64,000 nucleotides of DNA from Bryopsis sp. KO-2023 (taxonomy: Eukaryota > Chlorophyta > Ulvophyceae > Bryopsidales > Bryopsidaceae): positions 1,575,001 to 1,639,000 of the forward strand of contig BSYQ01000006.1 of assembly GCA_030272585.1 (NCBI GenBank), in the 5' to 3' direction. The notes under the pieces were generated by a model. It searched no databases and was not told the DNA's origin. It worked only from the letters and a program-made list of their open reading frames with translations. Position 1 is the stretch's first letter; every line of letters starts with the position of its first letter. The position numbers were made by a program, and so were the translations under genes. Shown one piece after another: positions 10,408 through 20,309 of this stretch.

Positions 10408-11151
10408 GTTTTTGTTTGAATTTCCTGGAATTTTGACGTAATAGGAGTGTGTCCGGAAAGTTTCCCAACTTTCTGGTGACTTGGATGCGAACTTGTTTCA
10501 GTTCTGGTTGCAATCCTAGTCGCTATCTTTTCTTGAACCTTACTAGGTCAGAAATAGATAGGAGTTTTACACTTGACAACGTCGGGTGTTACTTTCCCGT
10601 TCGCGTTCTGTCAGCCGACTAGGTTAGTACCTTGGCCGGTGATTCAGTCTACGACTAACTGTAGAACCAGTCGTGACTCAGGCGGTGCGGTAACCGATTG
10701 CGCGCTGGAAAGAGTGACAATGAGTCACCTGCCAGAACGACTGTTTTTCGTGTTACTGGCAGAAGCGTCAGTCGACGGAAGTTGGTCGTTCCGGACGACG
10801 TTCTTTCCTATGCCGGTTCGCACTTTCAGTTGTTCGCCTGCGCGTTTCGGGTTTACGCCGATCGTTGCTCTCCTTGCACTGTTGTAGTGCTTTCGCCTTG
10901 TTTCCCTTTAGATCTACAGATCTGTAGGTTTCCAGAAATTCGTTCACTGGACTCCGATTCTTTTGCGACTTCGCCTGACGTTTTCGAACGACGACGCGAG
11001 CACGTCGTTCGAAAGATAGCTCTCCTCGCGACCCCTGGAACACAGAGTTCCAGATCTGTGGGATTTAGTAATCCCTAAGGTCAGATCTTTGGGGGGGGGT
11101 TCGCGAGTTCTCCTGTGGGGTGCGCCTGGCCTCGCCTGCTCCGAAACCAAA
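10408..11151 (-). other. Element A 5' leader with primer-binding-like site
   Basis: The untranslated leader between the 5' LTR and gag. At 11138-11149, two bases from the LTR, the sense strand reads TGGTTTCGGAGC. This resembles the initiator-Met-type primer-binding site TGGTATCAGAGC at 10 of 12 positions and starts with TGG, as expected for complementarity to a tRNA CCA end. The rest of the leader shows no supported gene. Confidence 0.6.
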
Positions 11152-11185
11152 TGATAAGGGGGTCTAGGACCCCGAGACACAAGCA

Positions 11186-11220
<35 letters not shown>

Positions 11221-11323
11221 TCACTGGGAAGATTAATTTTTACAGGAGGGCCCCCTGCCCTATAAACCCTGTCGTACATCCCATTGTACTACACAATAAC
11301 CCAAAACCCGAGTTCTACTATCA
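11152..11323 (-). repeat. 5' LTR of element A
   Basis: The right copy of the 172-bp LTR, by eye identical to 652-823. It is followed by the second CAAAC target duplication at 11324-11328, after which element B resumes. Confidence 0.92.
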
Positions 11324-11338
11324 CAAACAGAGGCCACT

Positions 11339-14300
11339 GTGAGTTTACCCACTAGAGTGGAAGGAAATGTTGAGGGAAAGGAACCAGTTCAGACTGCAGT
11401 AGCTCAGGCTACAGCAGCATATAGAGGATATGAACTGGCAGGATTTATTGGTGCAAAGAAAGCTACAGCATACATTGATACAGGATCCACTGCTAATTAT
11501 ATTAGCATGGATGCAGTCAAGGAACTGGGACTGCAATACAAACCACAAGAAACTCCTGTTAAGTTTCTAGATGGTACAGAAAGGAAATCAGTGGGGAGAT
11601 GTTTTGGTATCCCATTTGTCTGTGGAAAGATCCAGCTCTCATTTGATGCTGATGTCTTTCCAGACAGTAATCACCCAATCCTGCTGGGATTGCCCTGGCT
11701 CATACACTACAATCCCAAAGTGGATTTTAAGTCAGGAATAATCACAGTCAACAAGGGCAGAAAGAGTGTAAAATTACCACTCTCAGTGATGCCTGAATAT
11801 CAGCTCAAACCCACTGGAGCTACAGAACTTTCCTTTTGTTCTAGTGGCAGAATCAAAAGACAGATAGAAAAAGGGGAAATCAAACACATCATCATGGTGG
11901 TGATTAGGCCAGAGGATGAATCAAAGACTGGAGTAGAAACAATCCCAGAACAAAGAGAAGGGGATGATCTACAGAAAATCCTGCAGGAGGATATGGATCC
12001 CAGGATTAAGGAAGTACTGACTCAGTACAGAAAAGTAATTGCAAAAGATTTGCCTAAGGGTGTACCTCCTGTCAGACTGGGTCATGAATTCAGGATTGAT
12101 CTGGAGGAGGGTACAGAACCCATGTATAGACCCCTATACAAACTGTCTCCTCTTGAGTTAGATGAGGTTAAAAGACAGTTAGATTACCTGTTGGAGATGG
12201 ATTTCATAGAACCATCACAGTCACCATTTGGGGCACCAATCCTGTTTGTCCCTAAGAAAGATGGAGGGCTCAGGATGTGCCTGGATTACAGATGGCTCAA
12301 TAAGAAAACCATCAAAAACAGATACCCTCTGCCCTTACCAGAGGAGATGATTGACAGGGTACATGGGGCTAAATATTTCACAAAGATTGACTTGAGATCA
12401 GGCTACTGGCAGATGCCTCTAAGGGAAGAGGACAGGCCTAAGACTGCCTTCAGAAGTAGATTTGGACATTACCAGTTCAAGGTCCTTTCTTTTGGACTTA
12501 CTAATGCTCCAGCACAATATATGAACATGGTTAATGACATCTTCAAGGATATGCTGGATATCTTTGTGCTGATCTTCATTGATGATCTCTTAATCTATTC
12601 TAAGAGCATCTCTGAGCATGTAGAGCATTTAGCAGCAGTCTTAGCCAGGCTACAGAAGTATAGTCTGTTTGCCAAGGCCACCAAAAGTGAAATCTGTGTA
12701 AGGGAAACAGATTTCTGTGGATTTTGGTTGAGTGAAAAAGGGATCTCAGCAATGGATGTGAAAGTTAAGGCAATCAGGGATTGGAAGCCCTTAAAAACAG
12801 TTACTGATGTTAGGAGTTTTCTGGGGATGGTTTCCTTCTATAGGAGATTCATCCCAGACTTTGCAAAGATAGCAGGCCCTCTGCATGACTTAACTAAGAA
12901 GGATGTCATGTGGGAGTGGGGATCTGCTCAGGAACAAGCTTTTCAATCACTTAAAACTGCATTGATGGGGAAACCAGTGCTGATCCATCCTAATCCAGTG
13001 AAAGATTACACTGTGATTAGTGATGCATCTGGGGAAGCCACTGGAGGAGTCCTCTGTCAGGATCATGGCTCTGGATTACAGCCCATAGCCTTTTGCAGTA
13101 GAAGATTATCAAAGTCAGAACAGAACTACTCAGTGTATGAAAGGGAACTCCTGGGAATAGCCTACTGCTTGATGCAGTGGAGGCACTATTTAGAGGGCTG
13201 CCCAGGAGAAGTCACAGTCTTTACAGACCACCAGCCACTAACAAACTTTATGGATCAAAAGATGATGTCAAGGCCTCAGGCCAGGTGGCTCAGGGCAGGA
13301 CATTTCCTCAGCATCAAACCAAAGATTCAGTACATCCAGGGGAAACTGAATCTGGTTGCTGATGCACTATCTAGAAGTCTACCAGCAGAGAATCAAGTGA
13401 ATGTAGTGAGCTCCTTACAACCTAGTATGGAGGAGATTACACTCTGGGAACAAGCAACACTAGCAGATGTTGAGATCAAGGACATCTACACTCAAATACT
13501 GGATGGGGAGAGAATTCCAGGCTATGGAATTAATGAATCAGGATTATTGATTTATCAAACTCAGGATGGACTCATGAAGTTATGGGTACCTCAGGAACTG
13601 AGGATGAAAGTCCTTACAGAAGGACATGATAATCAAATCTCTGGACATCTAGGGATAGAAAGAACTCTGGAGCTGATGTCCAGGAAATACTACTGGAATG
13701 ATATGAAAAAAGATGTTCAGGAATATGTCAGGACATGTGAGGTTTGCCAGCAAATGAAACCTGAGTTAAGAGCTCAGAAGGGATTGCTGCAACCTATTCC
13801 AGTAGCTGATAAGAAATGGGATCAGATCACTACTGATCTAGTGACTGATTTACCCCCTGTTGATGGATTTGATTCAATTGCAGTATTTGTTGATAAATTG
13901 ACTAAGATGGTAAAGTTCATACCCTGCAGTAAAACAATAGATGCACCTGGGTATGCAAGGATATTCTTTGATCACATCTTCAGGAATCATGGGATTCCCA
14001 GTGTGATAATCAGTGATAGGGATACTAGATTTGCTAGTAAATTTTGGCAGGAGCTAATGAGATGTGTGGGCACTAAAGTGAGAATGTCCACAGCCTTCCA
14101 TCCTCAAACAGATGGACAAAGTGAAGTCAGCATCAGAACATTAGAAAACTTTCTAAGACCCTATGTGGAAGAGCATCCAGAGACATGGATGCAGGGATTA
14201 GGGATGGCTGAATTTGCAGCCAACAATGCTGTACACACATCTACAGGATACAGCCCCTTCTACTTGATGTATGGAGTGCATCCACAACTGCCAGGGGATT

Positions 14301-14890
14301 TACTTGCTGGAAAAGCTCAAGCTGAAGCAGAGTCAGTACAAGAGATGATATCTCATATGCAGGAAGTCATCAATGATGCCAAGGATAGATATAAAACAGC
14401 CCAAGAGAAGATGAGGCAGCAAGCAAATAAAAGGAGAAGGGATGTACAGTTTCAAGTGGGAGAAAAGGTGTTGCTCTCCACAAAGACATTGAATTTAGCA
14501 GTCTTGAAACATATTCCAGTGAAAATCAGAAGAAGATATATTGGACCTTTTGTTATTGCTGCTGCAGTGGGATCTGTGGCATATAGATTGGTGTTACCAG
14601 ATGGATGGAAATTACATCCTGTATTTCATGTATCAAAGTTAAGAAAACTTCAAGAGAGTTCAAAGTTTCCTAGGGAGGTAATGGCACCTCCAGCAGAATT
14701 AGATTCTGAAGGAGAAGAAGAATTTGAAGTTGAGGCTGTAGTAAGACATAAGTTTTCAGGAAGAAAAAGGAGATTTTTAGTAGTCTGGAAGGGGTATCCA
14801 CTTAGTGAAGCAACATGGGAACCCCAAGACAATTTACTAAATGCATCAGAGATCCTGGCTGATTATAAAAGGAGAGCTGGGATCAGGTAG
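11339..14890 (+). CDS. Element B pol polyprotein (protease, RT, RNase H, integrase, chromodomain)
   Basis: A 1183-residue open frame. It has a retropepsin motif DTGSTANYI near residue 47, a reverse transcriptase with LRMCLDYR and the FIDD box, RNase H (SDASG, TDHQP), an integrase zinc-binding part (H...H...CEVC) with a DDE core, and a C-terminal chromodomain (LVVWKGYP, ATWEP). The order is that of Ty3/Gypsy chromoviruses. It is clearly related to the pol of element A but of a different lineage, with A/T-richer codon use than A. It starts 11 bp after the A target duplication. Treated as a fossil. Confidence 0.92.
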   Translation: MSLPTRVEGNVEGKEPVQTAVAQATAAYRGYELAGFIGAKKATAYIDTGSTANYISMDAVKELGLQYKPQETPVKFLDGTERKSVGRCFGIPFVCGKIQLSFDADVFPDSNHPILLGLPWLIHYNPKVDFKSGIITVNKGRKSVKLPLSVMPEYQLKPTGATELSFCSSGRIKRQIEKGEIKHIIMVVIRPEDESKTGVETIPEQREGDDLQKILQEDMDPRIKEVLTQYRKVIAKDLPKGVPPVRLGHEFRIDLEEGTEPMYRPLYKLSPLELDEVKRQLDYLLEMDFIEPSQSPFGAPILFVPKKDGGLRMCLDYRWLNKKTIKNRYPLPLPEEMIDRVHGAKYFTKIDLRSGYWQMPLREEDRPKTAFRSRFGHYQFKVLSFGLTNAPAQYMNMVNDIFKDMLDIFVLIFIDDLLIYSKSISEHVEHLAAVLARLQKYSLFAKATKSEICVRETDFCGFWLSEKGISAMDVKVKAIRDWKPLKTVTDVRSFLGMVSFYRRFIPDFAKIAGPLHDLTKKDVMWEWGSAQEQAFQSLKTALMGKPVLIHPNPVKDYTVISDASGEATGGVLCQDHGSGLQPIAFCSRRLSKSEQNYSVYERELLGIAYCLMQWRHYLEGCPGEVTVFTDHQPLTNFMDQKMMSRPQARWLRAGHFLSIKPKIQYIQGKLNLVADALSRSLPAENQVNVVSSLQPSMEEITLWEQATLADVEIKDIYTQILDGERIPGYGINESGLLIYQTQDGLMKLWVPQELRMKVLTEGHDNQISGHLGIERTLELMSRKYYWNDMKKDVQEYVRTCEVCQQMKPELRAQKGLLQPIPVADKKWDQITTDLVTDLPPVDGFDSIAVFVDKLTKMVKFIPCSKTIDAPGYARIFFDHIFRNHGIPSVIISDRDTRFASKFWQELMRCVGTKVRMSTAFHPQTDGQSEVSIRTLENFLRPYVEEHPETWMQGLGMAEFAANNAVHTSTGYSPFYLMYGVHPQLPGDLLAGKAQAEAESVQEMISHMQEVINDAKDRYKTAQEKMRQQANKRRRDVQFQVGEKVLLSTKTLNLAVLKHIPVKIRRRYIGPFVIAAAVGSVAYRLVLPDGWKLHPVFHVSKLRKLQESSKFPREVMAPPAELDSEGEEEFEVEAVVRHKFSGRKRRFLVVWKGYPLSEATWEPQDNLLNASEILADYKRRAGIR

Positions 14891-15146
14891 AAGTTAGATG
14901 CACTTTTGATTCTGTGGCTGAAGGATCAGGAATCCCAGTGACTAGGGGATGGGTTGCATAAGGGCAGTGAAGTGTTTTCTGAACTTCTGTGGGTTAAGGA
15001 TTTTATGGGGATCTAATTATCCTTTCAGAAGGGCAGGGAGCTTGGGATTTGCATCACCCTAGTTCAGAGTTACTTTTACAGAATCAGAAGGATGCATTTG
15101 ATGGATACTTGGTGAGGGCACCAACTGCCCCCAGGGGGGAGGCAAT

Positions 15147-15500
15147 TGATACCAGCTGCTGACGTCCAGGGACGTCAGACGTCAAAGGCGTCATGCATCT
15201 GACGTCTGTGAAGCGTCAGATGCATCCCCGGTGAATGACAGCATCCTCCCAAGGAGGTACTACTGAACTACAGCGAGGAAACCATCGTAAGAGCACAGAG
15301 TCAAGACAGTGGTTCGATCAATCAGATGAGGACTTGCGAGACTGAGGTTCTGGGTTCGAGTCTGAGTGAGAACGTGCTTTGGTCTGGGCCTGTGTGTGAG
15401 TGTGTGAGTGTGTAAGTGAGTCAGGAGTAGAACTGGCGGCTGTTAGTCAGGGTAGTGGGAGTGTTACGGGTGGTTAGTCACCCTCGGGAAAGTCGAACTG
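15147..15500 (+). repeat. Probable 3' LTR of element B, with GACGTC cluster and hairpin
   Basis: It begins TGATACC directly after a purine tract. The first 80 bp contain several GACGTC/GCGTCA motifs, resembling plant bZIP sites (TGACGTCA), and a perfect 12-bp inverted repeat (15193-15204 with 15214-15225, 9-nt loop). The right boundary is unknown because the other LTR is not in the window. Confidence 0.55.
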
Positions 15501-15532
15501 GGAGTTGAAATGATGGGACGCTTGATGTAACC

Positions 15533-18046
15533 TTGCTTTTCAGTGATCTGTGGTGTGACCCCGAGTCTGTGACCCGTGCGATTTTGTGTGACCGTTCCAC
15601 TCTTTTGCGAGATAGGAGACGTCGCTCGCGGACGTCAGTCCTCCCGAGCGATAACAAGCAAGGCGTTCTGCGGCCAGTTTCCTGGACCCCTCGGGTAATG
15701 GCCCCTTTTTTTATGGTTCCCAAACCTCATTCCTCTGCATTGCGTATGGTCGTGGATTTTCGTTTGCTTAACGCCTCAGTGCGTCAAGTATTTTCTCCAG
15801 GCTTGCATCGCCATGCCTTGGTTCGTACCTTAGGGCAAAAGAAAATTTTTTCTACTCTGGATGTGTCGTCGGCGTTCACTTGTATTCGCCTGCATCCGTC
15901 GTTGCATAAGTTTTTTGGGATTTGTTTCGACCACCAATTTTTCGTTTTTACTCGGTTGCCCTTTGGGTTTCATAATTCAATGCATTGGTTTTTGCGGGCA
16001 ATTCAATATTCTCTCAGCCGTGTTCGTTCTCGGTTACGAAAAGAGGTCCCGGATGCGGAATTATCGGGGTATGTTGATGATCTTTGTTTGGGGTCGGATT
16101 CTATTGAGTCCCACCGTCGCGCGTTGCTTATTCTTTGTGAAGAGCTTCAGCGCGATGGTTGGGTGCTTAATTTTGCGAAGTGTTCGTTTTTTCAGAATGA
16201 GGTATGTTTCGTGGGGGTTCGTTTTTCCGCCCAGGGGGTTTGTTTGGATCCTTCGGTGATTACTAAGGTCGCTCAATTTCAGCGCCCGGTTTCCCGATTG
16301 CAGTTGCGGAGTTTTTTCGGTTTATGTTTGGGGCTGATTCCTTTCAACCCCAATGTGTCGGCGGTTCTTGCTCGCCTGCGTGCTTATTGTCAGGCCCCTC
16401 CAGATCGGTTCTCTACGCCGGAGTTTTGTCGAGATTGGGATACCGTGGTCACTCGGCTTACGTCTGCCCTTTGGCGATTGCATTATTGGCAGCCACATTC
16501 CGACGAGCCCTTGCGTCTGTACGTTGACAGTTCGTCCTTGGCTCATGGTGCTCTCTTGGTGCAAGGTCAGCGACTGGTGGCTATGTGGAGTGCCTATAAT
16601 ACTCAGCCCTTTCGCTCCTCCAATTTTTCGGAACTGCGAGGGTTTTGCAGAGCGGTAACGGCCCTTCGCGCCTTTTTGATTAACCAGAAATTCGATATCT
16701 ATACTGATAATCGAACGGTGGTGGCGATGTTTTCGGCTACGTCTTCCACCGATTTTATACGTCGCCAATTGGCTCAGGTGCAAGATCTTTTTGTGTACTC
16801 TTTGCGTGTGCACCATATTGCCGGCCAGGAGAATTTTTTGGCCGACCTATTATCTCGTCAACGTTATCTCGTTGAGCGTTCGGAGGTTTGCCCTGTGGAA
16901 GCTGGAAATCAGGAGTTGTGCTTGAAAAGGGAATTGGAAAAGGAAGAGCAATGGGAAGGGTTTTTGCAGGCAGCTCAGTTGTGCTACAAGCATCAGCTGG
17001 TTTGGAAAAATGGAATGTTGCAGAAATGGATGGATTCAGATTATAAGGTGGTGATTCCGCGCACTATGGTCAAGACGGTTTTGGAGACGTGTCACGATAA
17101 AGCTGGGCACTTTGGTGTCGAGAAAACCTTGGAGAGGATGCGTCGATCTTTTTTTTGGACAGATATGCGAAAGGATGCAGAGGCACACTGCCGTACTTGT
17201 GACACGTGCCAGCGGTTTGGAAAACTGAGGAAGACTGCCTCCAGCTTGTCGATTCCTACAGATCGTCCTATGCAAGTGGTGGCGGTGGATTTTGTGGGAC
17301 CCCTGGATATTAGTGGCGTGCACAAATACATTTTGGTAGGTGTAGACTTCTTTTCGCGCTGGGTTGAAGCGAAACCAGTGTCCAGTGCGACCAGCGATCA
17401 GCTCGTTCATTTTGTGGAAGCTTGGCGACATAAGTGGGGCCGTATTGAGTCGCTGATGGGCGACAATGGAGGAGCATTTGGCAGTTCGTATTTCGCCAAG
17501 TATCTGGCCGAGAAAAAAATTGAAAAGGTAGAGATCAGTTCGTACTCGCCAAAATCAAATGGTAGAGTAGAAAGAGCGAATCAGACGCTCGTGCATCGAC
17601 TGCAGCGCATGTGTTGGAAAGATAAATCGAGGTGGTCGGAATTCGTAACTGAGGCAGTTGAGCTGATGAGAGATTCGCGTTCAAGTGTTTTGGGGTTTTC
17701 GCCCCGAGAAATCTTATTGGGTCAAAATGCACAGGGAAAGAAAGTGGATATTTTGGAAATTAGGAGAAAGGTTCGTGATCTTGAAAAACAAATAGGAGAA
17801 AAGCAAGTTGCAGAATTGGATCCCCAGAAGTTTTTGGAAAAGGAAATTGTGATTGGGGGTTTGGTTTTGGTTAGAAATAACTTTGGTGATGGTGTGCATG
17901 GTCAGAAGTTTGAACCGAAATGGAAGGGCCCTTATCGAGTTCAGAAAAAGAAAGGGAACCGTTTGTTTGAATTGGAAACCATTGAAGGGGTTAAGATAAA
18001 GGGAGTGTTTCATCATGATAGGTTACGTCGATATTTTAAGCGCTAG
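15533..18046 (+). CDS. Element C pol region (RT, RNase H, integrase), divergent Ty3/Gypsy-like
   Basis: An 837-residue open frame from a third element. It has a reverse transcriptase (PFFMVPKPH, DVSSAFTCIRLHP, the YVDD box), an RNase H part (LYVDSS, YTDNRTVV), an integrase zinc-binding part (H...H, CRTCDTC), and a DDE core with D...DN...E (DNGGAFG, NGRVERANQ). No chromodomain is seen. Codon use is T-rich and unlike A and B, so it is a separate lineage. The upstream part of the element is not seen in this window, and neither LTR can be defined. The simplest reading is that B lies within or next to C. Treated as a fossil. Confidence 0.8.
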   Translation: MLFSDLWCDPESVTRAILCDRSTLLRDRRRRSRTSVLPSDNKQGVLRPVSWTPRVMAPFFMVPKPHSSALRMVVDFRLLNASVRQVFSPGLHRHALVRTLGQKKIFSTLDVSSAFTCIRLHPSLHKFFGICFDHQFFVFTRLPFGFHNSMHWFLRAIQYSLSRVRSRLRKEVPDAELSGYVDDLCLGSDSIESHRRALLILCEELQRDGWVLNFAKCSFFQNEVCFVGVRFSAQGVCLDPSVITKVAQFQRPVSRLQLRSFFGLCLGLIPFNPNVSAVLARLRAYCQAPPDRFSTPEFCRDWDTVVTRLTSALWRLHYWQPHSDEPLRLYVDSSSLAHGALLVQGQRLVAMWSAYNTQPFRSSNFSELRGFCRAVTALRAFLINQKFDIYTDNRTVVAMFSATSSTDFIRRQLAQVQDLFVYSLRVHHIAGQENFLADLLSRQRYLVERSEVCPVEAGNQELCLKRELEKEEQWEGFLQAAQLCYKHQLVWKNGMLQKWMDSDYKVVIPRTMVKTVLETCHDKAGHFGVEKTLERMRRSFFWTDMRKDAEAHCRTCDTCQRFGKLRKTASSLSIPTDRPMQVVAVDFVGPLDISGVHKYILVGVDFFSRWVEAKPVSSATSDQLVHFVEAWRHKWGRIESLMGDNGGAFGSSYFAKYLAEKKIEKVEISSYSPKSNGRVERANQTLVHRLQRMCWKDKSRWSEFVTEAVELMRDSRSSVLGFSPREILLGQNAQGKKVDILEIRRKVRDLEKQIGEKQVAELDPQKFLEKEIVIGGLVLVRNNFGDGVHGQKFEPKWKGPYRVQKKKGNRLFELETIEGVKIKGVFHHDRLRRYFKR

Positions 18047-20300
18047 GGAAGCGTGTCAGAATTGATGGGAAGGTAGCTCGTGATTGATTAGAAGGAGTCA
18101 TTTCATAGAATTAGAACATGGGATAGATCGAACATGGTTGTGGTTAAAAGAACGGAGGTACCTTGATTCGATGTAAGCAGTTTTTTACTCACGTTCTTGA
18201 TAGCAGAAGAAACCCCTGCGAATTTTCGCTCGACTTTCGAGGAATTTCGAGCCTGTTTTCAACAAATCGATATGAGTTTTTGATTATTAAAAAACAAAGT
18301 AAGGAAGAGGTGCTTTCCAGCGTGGTATGGAGACCCTCGCAAGATGTTTCTCGACATGGAATATTGAGGGGGAATAATGTTTTTCTCTTGGTCTTATTTT
18401 GTGTGGGTTGGGGGAGGTGGTAATGAATCTGGGTCTTTCGTCCAAAACGACTGTTTGAAATGTTTTGGAATCGAATGTGGCCCACCTGTCGATGAAGTTT
18501 TGAAACAAACCTGTGTTTTGGGCCATACCTGATCCAGTCTTTTGCTCAGGAGCCCTCCAGAAAACACGGCCTATGATTTTGTGATTTTTACACGTTTCTT
18601 CTCCAGTTTTCCTGTTTAAAGCAAACAACAACAACAACAACAATGAACCCCCTGATATATATATATATTTTTTTCTGGAGTCTGACGACGCCAATATTAA
18701 GAAATTGATCAGATCTAGATCAGGGATGTGTGAATGGCTTTGATTCTGATGTAACCCCCTGTTTTCTTTTGTTTTTTGCTCTTATTTTTTGTATGAGATG
18801 TTTATGGAGGGGTTGATTGGAAGAGGACTTGAATTTGTTTAAAATCAAGGGATCCACGTCAGATTGGCGTTCCTTTCAAACCCCGCCCAAGGAGGCACCC
18901 TGTGTGTCGGACTTGATCACTAGATTCAAGGTTCTCGGCTCTTGGAAGTGATCGCGCTCAACGTTGGAGCTCAAGGGGTCGCATCACGTGGGGCGATTTG
19001 CAGCCACAGAACGCGCCACGCAAGCGAAGTAAGAAGTGACAAACGCTTGTGTCGTCTCTGTCGACTTTTTGGCCAACCACTTTACACGACTTGGTTGAAT
19101 ACCCCATTTAATAGTGTACACTTGATGACGCACTCGTGAGCACAAAAAGGGCCCTCCCTGGAGGTGTCTCACGACTGCTGAGAGTGTACACCAAGGGTGT
19201 CGACAGTGGGCACCGGCCCACGCGTGGGGGGAAGCGAGGCAGAGGGTGGGCGTGTCTCGAGTTTTTGTTTTCGTTTGGCTTTTTGTCCGCTTCAAATGTG
19301 TTTGTGTTGAAAGAAAGCGCGCCGCCACCTGACTTTGGGACGTTTTTCCAACATTCTTTTATCATAAAAAAGAAGAGATAATCGATGAACCACAACGCAA
19401 CCAGCTGGTGGAAGGATGGTTTTTCAGTTTGCTGTGCGCACACACCTGCGCCTCCGAAAAACATCCACTTCCCACAGTCTGCACGCCGCCACCAGTGTGG
19501 AAACTTGTTGTCTGTGACGCAACTTTCCTATTCCTGCCTGGAACTTCTCTTTGTTGAAGGTCCCAGGCCAGAGGTGCAAGCACCTCTTGCCCCATGCCCC
19601 CAAACGGTGTCAATCAATGGTGTGGAACAAAACGGATAGCGAGACGTTGACTCCAACGAGCGTGGTTTTCGTTTTGGGAAGGGGAAGATGTGGATCGTAT
19701 AATTGAGAGTGGGGAGGAATTAGGAAAGGGGAAATCTTGATGTTTTGTTGTCAACTGAGGGCGGTGCTATCGAGTGAGTTGGAGCTCTTCTTGGAGCCTC
19801 ACAGTCTCAATGGGTGGAACTGTGCGCCGACCAGCCTCATGTCTAAAAAATATAGCACGAAACTGGCGCAGGTTTGTGTTGGAACTGGACTGGACTGATG
19901 GCAACACGATTTCTCTGAAACCTTGCTACCAAAACTCCACAAACTCGATCGAGGCAAATCATTGAACAGGAATAGCATGCCCATGGCACGGATGTTGTGG
20001 ACCTTACACAGAATCTCAACTGGGCCAACTGCTCAGGTTTCTGTGGGGAATTCCCCCCTCCCCCGTCCCCCCCTCTTTTCCTATAAGAACAAAGAGTAGT
20101 ATTGATAATGAAGGTCGCCCTATCGTTGCACCGTCTTGAATTTTTTAGTTTCCTTGTGTCGATCTGCTAAGTTCTCGTCGTACTCCTCTCCTTTTTCACT
20201 AATCAATAATCGAAGTCAAATCATCGCAGTTCTTGGGTCTTCCACAAAACTAGGAAACTTGTTATTTCATGCAATCTCTTTCTGCTGAGAAAAACGGGAG
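18047..20300. other. Intergenic stretch, no gene seen
   Basis: About 2.2 kb right of element C. It holds an (AAC)n run near 18628, a (TA)n run near 18655 and T-rich DNA. Only short scattered open frames exist, with no recognisable domain or consistent splice frame. I see nothing functional here. Confidence 0.5.
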
Positions 20301-20309
20301 AGGAAGGGG

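Larger units (their letters stand above)
652..11323 (-). mobile_element. Ty3/Gypsy LTR retrotransposon A, looks whole, very young
   Basis: A 10,672-bp element on the minus strand bounded by two 172-bp LTRs (652-823 and 11152-11323) that I find identical. Each LTR starts TGATA and ends TATCA on the plus strand. The flanks carry CAAAC at 647-651 and 11324-11328, a 5-bp target duplication. Reading right to left it has a 5' LTR, a primer-binding-like site, a leader of about 740 bp, a 945-residue gag, a 1210-residue pol with chromodomain, a further 591-residue ORF, a polypurine tract and the 3' LTR. It looks whole. LTR identity implies a recent insertion. It lies within element B. Confidence 0.93.
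1..15500 (+). mobile_element. Ty3/Gypsy LTR retrotransposon B (chromovirus type), interrupted by element A
   Basis: A Ty3/Gypsy-type fossil whose left end lies outside the window. Its gag region runs from the window start to about 650, and its pol region runs from about 11339 to 14893. The 10.7 kb between them is element A, inserted with a 5-bp target duplication. A purine-rich tract at 15133-15146 is followed at 15147 by TGATACC, which I read as the start of the 3' LTR. The right end of that LTR is not certain because the 5' LTR is out of view, so the end given is approximate. Apart from the insertion of A the visible coding parts are long and open. Being the host of A, it must be older than A. 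Confidence 0.85.
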
